Below are positions 62,698 through 64,000 of a DNA stretch of 64,000 bases, piece after piece (position 1 is the first letter of the stretch; every line of letters begins with the position of its first letter). This stretch comes from Microvirga thermotolerans (GTDB taxonomy: Bacteria > Pseudomonadota > Alphaproteobacteria > Rhizobiales > Beijerinckiaceae). The position numbers and the translations under genes are program-made. The DNA is taken from contig NZ_CP045423.1 of the NCBI RefSeq assembly GCF_009363855.1, forward strand, positions 1,146,001 through 1,210,000, given 5' to 3'. Below the pieces are notes generated by a model. It saw only the letters and a program-made list of their open reading frames with translations. It made no database searches and was not told the origin of the DNA.

Positions 62698-63986
62698 CAG
62701 CGTCGGGCTCCGAGCTTCGCCTGGACGATGAAGGGCTCGATGGACTGGATCGTGCGGTCGACCGCTCCGCCGAGCGCCTGCACGGCCTCGCCCGCCGCCC
62801 GGGCCATGGCCCGGGTGAGGGCGGCGTTGCCCAGAAGTTCGCTGACCGCCCGCGCGAGGCCCGCATTGTCCTTGACCATGAGGGCCCCCCGCGCCTCGTC
62901 GAGGGCCGCGTAGATCTCCGCCGCGTTGTGCACGTGGGGGCCGTGCAGGATGGCGGAGCCGAGCTTCGCGGGCTCGATGGGGTTGTGTCCGCCGACCGGC
63001 GCAAGGGTCCCGCCCATCAGGACCACGGGGGACAGGCGGTAGAACAGGCCCATCTCGCCGATGGTGTCGACCACGTACACGTCCGTGGCCCGGTCCGGGG
63101 GCATGCCCTGCGAGCGGCGGCCCGCCCGCAGGCCCGCCTGCGCCGCCAGGGCCGCCACCTCGGGGCCGCGCTGCGGATGGCGCGGGGCGACGATGGTGAG
63201 AAGGTTCGGGTAGCGCTTGGCGAGGGCGCGGTGGACCGCGATGGCGGCGCTCTCCTCGCCCGGATGGGTGCTGGCGGCGAGCCAGACCGGCCGGCCGGCG
63301 ATCAGGCCGGACAGGTGCGCCACCGCGCGGGGGTCGGCGGGAGGCGGGGGCGCGTCGAACTTCAGGTTGCCGGTCACGAAGACGCGGGGGGCGCCGAGCC
63401 GGGCGAGGCGCTCCGCGTCCTCGGTCGTCTGGGCGAGGCACAGGGCGAAGCGCTCCAGGAGGGTCCTGATCGCACGGGGCAGCCTCTGCCAGCGCCGGTA
63501 GGAGCGGTCCGACATCCGCCCGTTGACCATGACGAGGGGGATCTGGCGCTCGTCGAGGGCGAAGACCGTGTTCGGCCAGATCTCCGATTCGGCCACGAGG
63601 GCGAGGTCCGGCCGCCAGTGGTCGAGGAAGCGCCGCACGTAGCGCGGCACGTCGAGGGGCACGTACTGGTGCACGGCTCCCGGCGGCAGGCGGCGGGCGA
63701 TGAGGGCGGCGGAGGTGCGCGTGCCGGACGTGACGAGGACGGAGAGCCCCCGCTGGGTCAGGCGCTCCACGATCGGCATCAGGGACAGGGTCTCGCCGTT
63801 GCTCGCCCCGTGCACCCAGACCAGATGCCCCTTGGGGCGGGGGCGGCTGGGATGGCCCTGGCGCTCGCCGAGGCGGGTCCTGTCCTCGCGGCCCTTGCGC
63901 CGGCGCCAGTAGAGCAGCCCGATCACCCCCGGCTCCAGCGCGGCGGTGATGGTGCGGTAGGTCCTGGCGATCAGAGGCGTCCTCAT
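62697..63986 (-). CDS. waaA: 3-deoxy-D-manno-octulosonic acid (Kdo) transferase
   Basis: A 429-residue GT30 enzyme that adds Kdo to lipid A precursor. Typical: GHLVWVHGASNGETLSLMPI, ESEIWPNTVFALDERQIPL, MVNGRMSDRSYRRW, FVTGNLKFDAPPPP, and VLMGGTLAPVGGHNPIEPAK. The N-terminus has a membrane-associated segment (ALEPGVIGLLYWRRR). ATG at 63986 with GGAGG at the window edge. The start sequence ATGA could overlap the stop of an upstream gene beyond the window, often a lysophospholipid acyltransferase-like (DUF374) gene; that is inference. Confidence 0.95.
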   Translation of the reverse strand: MRTPLIARTYRTITAALEPGVIGLLYWRRRKGREDRTRLGERQGHPSRPRPKGHLVWVHGASNGETLSLMPIVERLTQRGLSVLVTSGTRTSAALIARRLPPGAVHQYVPLDVPRYVRRFLDHWRPDLALVAESEIWPNTVFALDERQIPLVMVNGRMSDRSYRRWQRLPRAIRTLLERFALCLAQTTEDAERLARLGAPRVFVTGNLKFDAPPPPADPRAVAHLSGLIAGRPVWLAASTHPGEESAAIAVHRALAKRYPNLLTIVAPRHPQRGPEVAALAAQAGLRAGRRSQGMPPDRATDVYVVDTIGEMGLFYRLSPVVLMGGTLAPVGGHNPIEPAKLGSAILHGPHVHNAAEIYAALDEARGALMVKDNAGLARAVSELLGNAALTRAMARAAGEAVQALGGAVDRTIQSIEPFIVQAKLGARR

Positions 63987-64000
63987 GCGCCGGAGCCTCC

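Overview
The window is a 64 kb piece of a high-GC alphaproteobacterial chromosome. Gene content and order (hisZ-hisG with hisS, ileS-lspA-DUF3035-M16-M16, waaA-lpxK next to DUF2093 and xseA, CIRCE-controlled groESL, a BacA-like ABC transporter) point to the Hyphomicrobiales (Rhizobiales), probably a Methylobacteriaceae/Microvirga-like genus. Order-level placement is fairly safe; genus level is an inference. Most of the sequence is core chromosome. I saw no rRNA, tRNA, CRISPR array, intact transposase, integrase or phage gene.

Layout. 0-10.4 kb: end of a crescentin-like coiled-coil gene, aquaporin Z, a NUDIX hydrolase, a 1-kb interval bounded by ~46-bp inverted repeats that carries two coupled tiny membrane proteins, a chemoreceptor, a DUF2076 protein, an SMR efflux pump, an L,D-transpeptidase and a DMT exporter. 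10.4-16 kb: groES-groEL behind a heat-shock-type promoter and a CIRCE operator, then cardiolipin synthase and trehalose-6-phosphate synthase on the minus strand. 16-19 kb: a redox-sensor-like adenylate cyclase (heme-type membrane anchor, 2Fe-2S domain and cyclase domain in one chain) followed by a Cys-rich flavodoxin-fold oxidoreductase. 19-25 kb: an orphan iron-type binding protein, metNIQ, and a BacA/BclA-like ABC transporter.

25-41 kb: a META-domain protein; hisS, a Lys/Ala-rich histone-like protein, hisZ and hisG; an omega-aminotransferase; a small copper-chaperone-like HMA protein; a TipF-like degenerate EAL protein; a HAD phosphatase with ribF; and msrB with a DUF3095 protein. 38-49 kb, plus strand: ileS-lspA-DUF3035-like-M16-M16-pgi-mutL. 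49-64 kb: secreted hypotheticals, a zinc alcohol dehydrogenase, rluB-like-rsmD, tadA, an RTX protein, a haloacetate-dehalogenase-like hydrolase with purD, xseA, DUF2093, and the waaA-lpxK lipid A pair at the right edge.

Themes are envelope building (lspA, DUF3035, M16 pair, L,D-transpeptidase, waaA-lpxK, cls), stress response (groESL, otsA, msrB), second messengers (cyclase, degenerate EAL, DUF3095) and translation or RNA modification (ileS, hisS, tadA, rsmD, rluB). Intergenic DNA carries at least five families of short palindromic or inverted dispersed repeats. No clear multi-gene novel system was found. The best leads are the inverted-repeat-bounded interval at 3.2-4.2 kb, the three-module cyclase with its Fe-S/flavoprotein-like neighbour, the DUF3095 and EAL proteins as possible receptors, and the repeat families.
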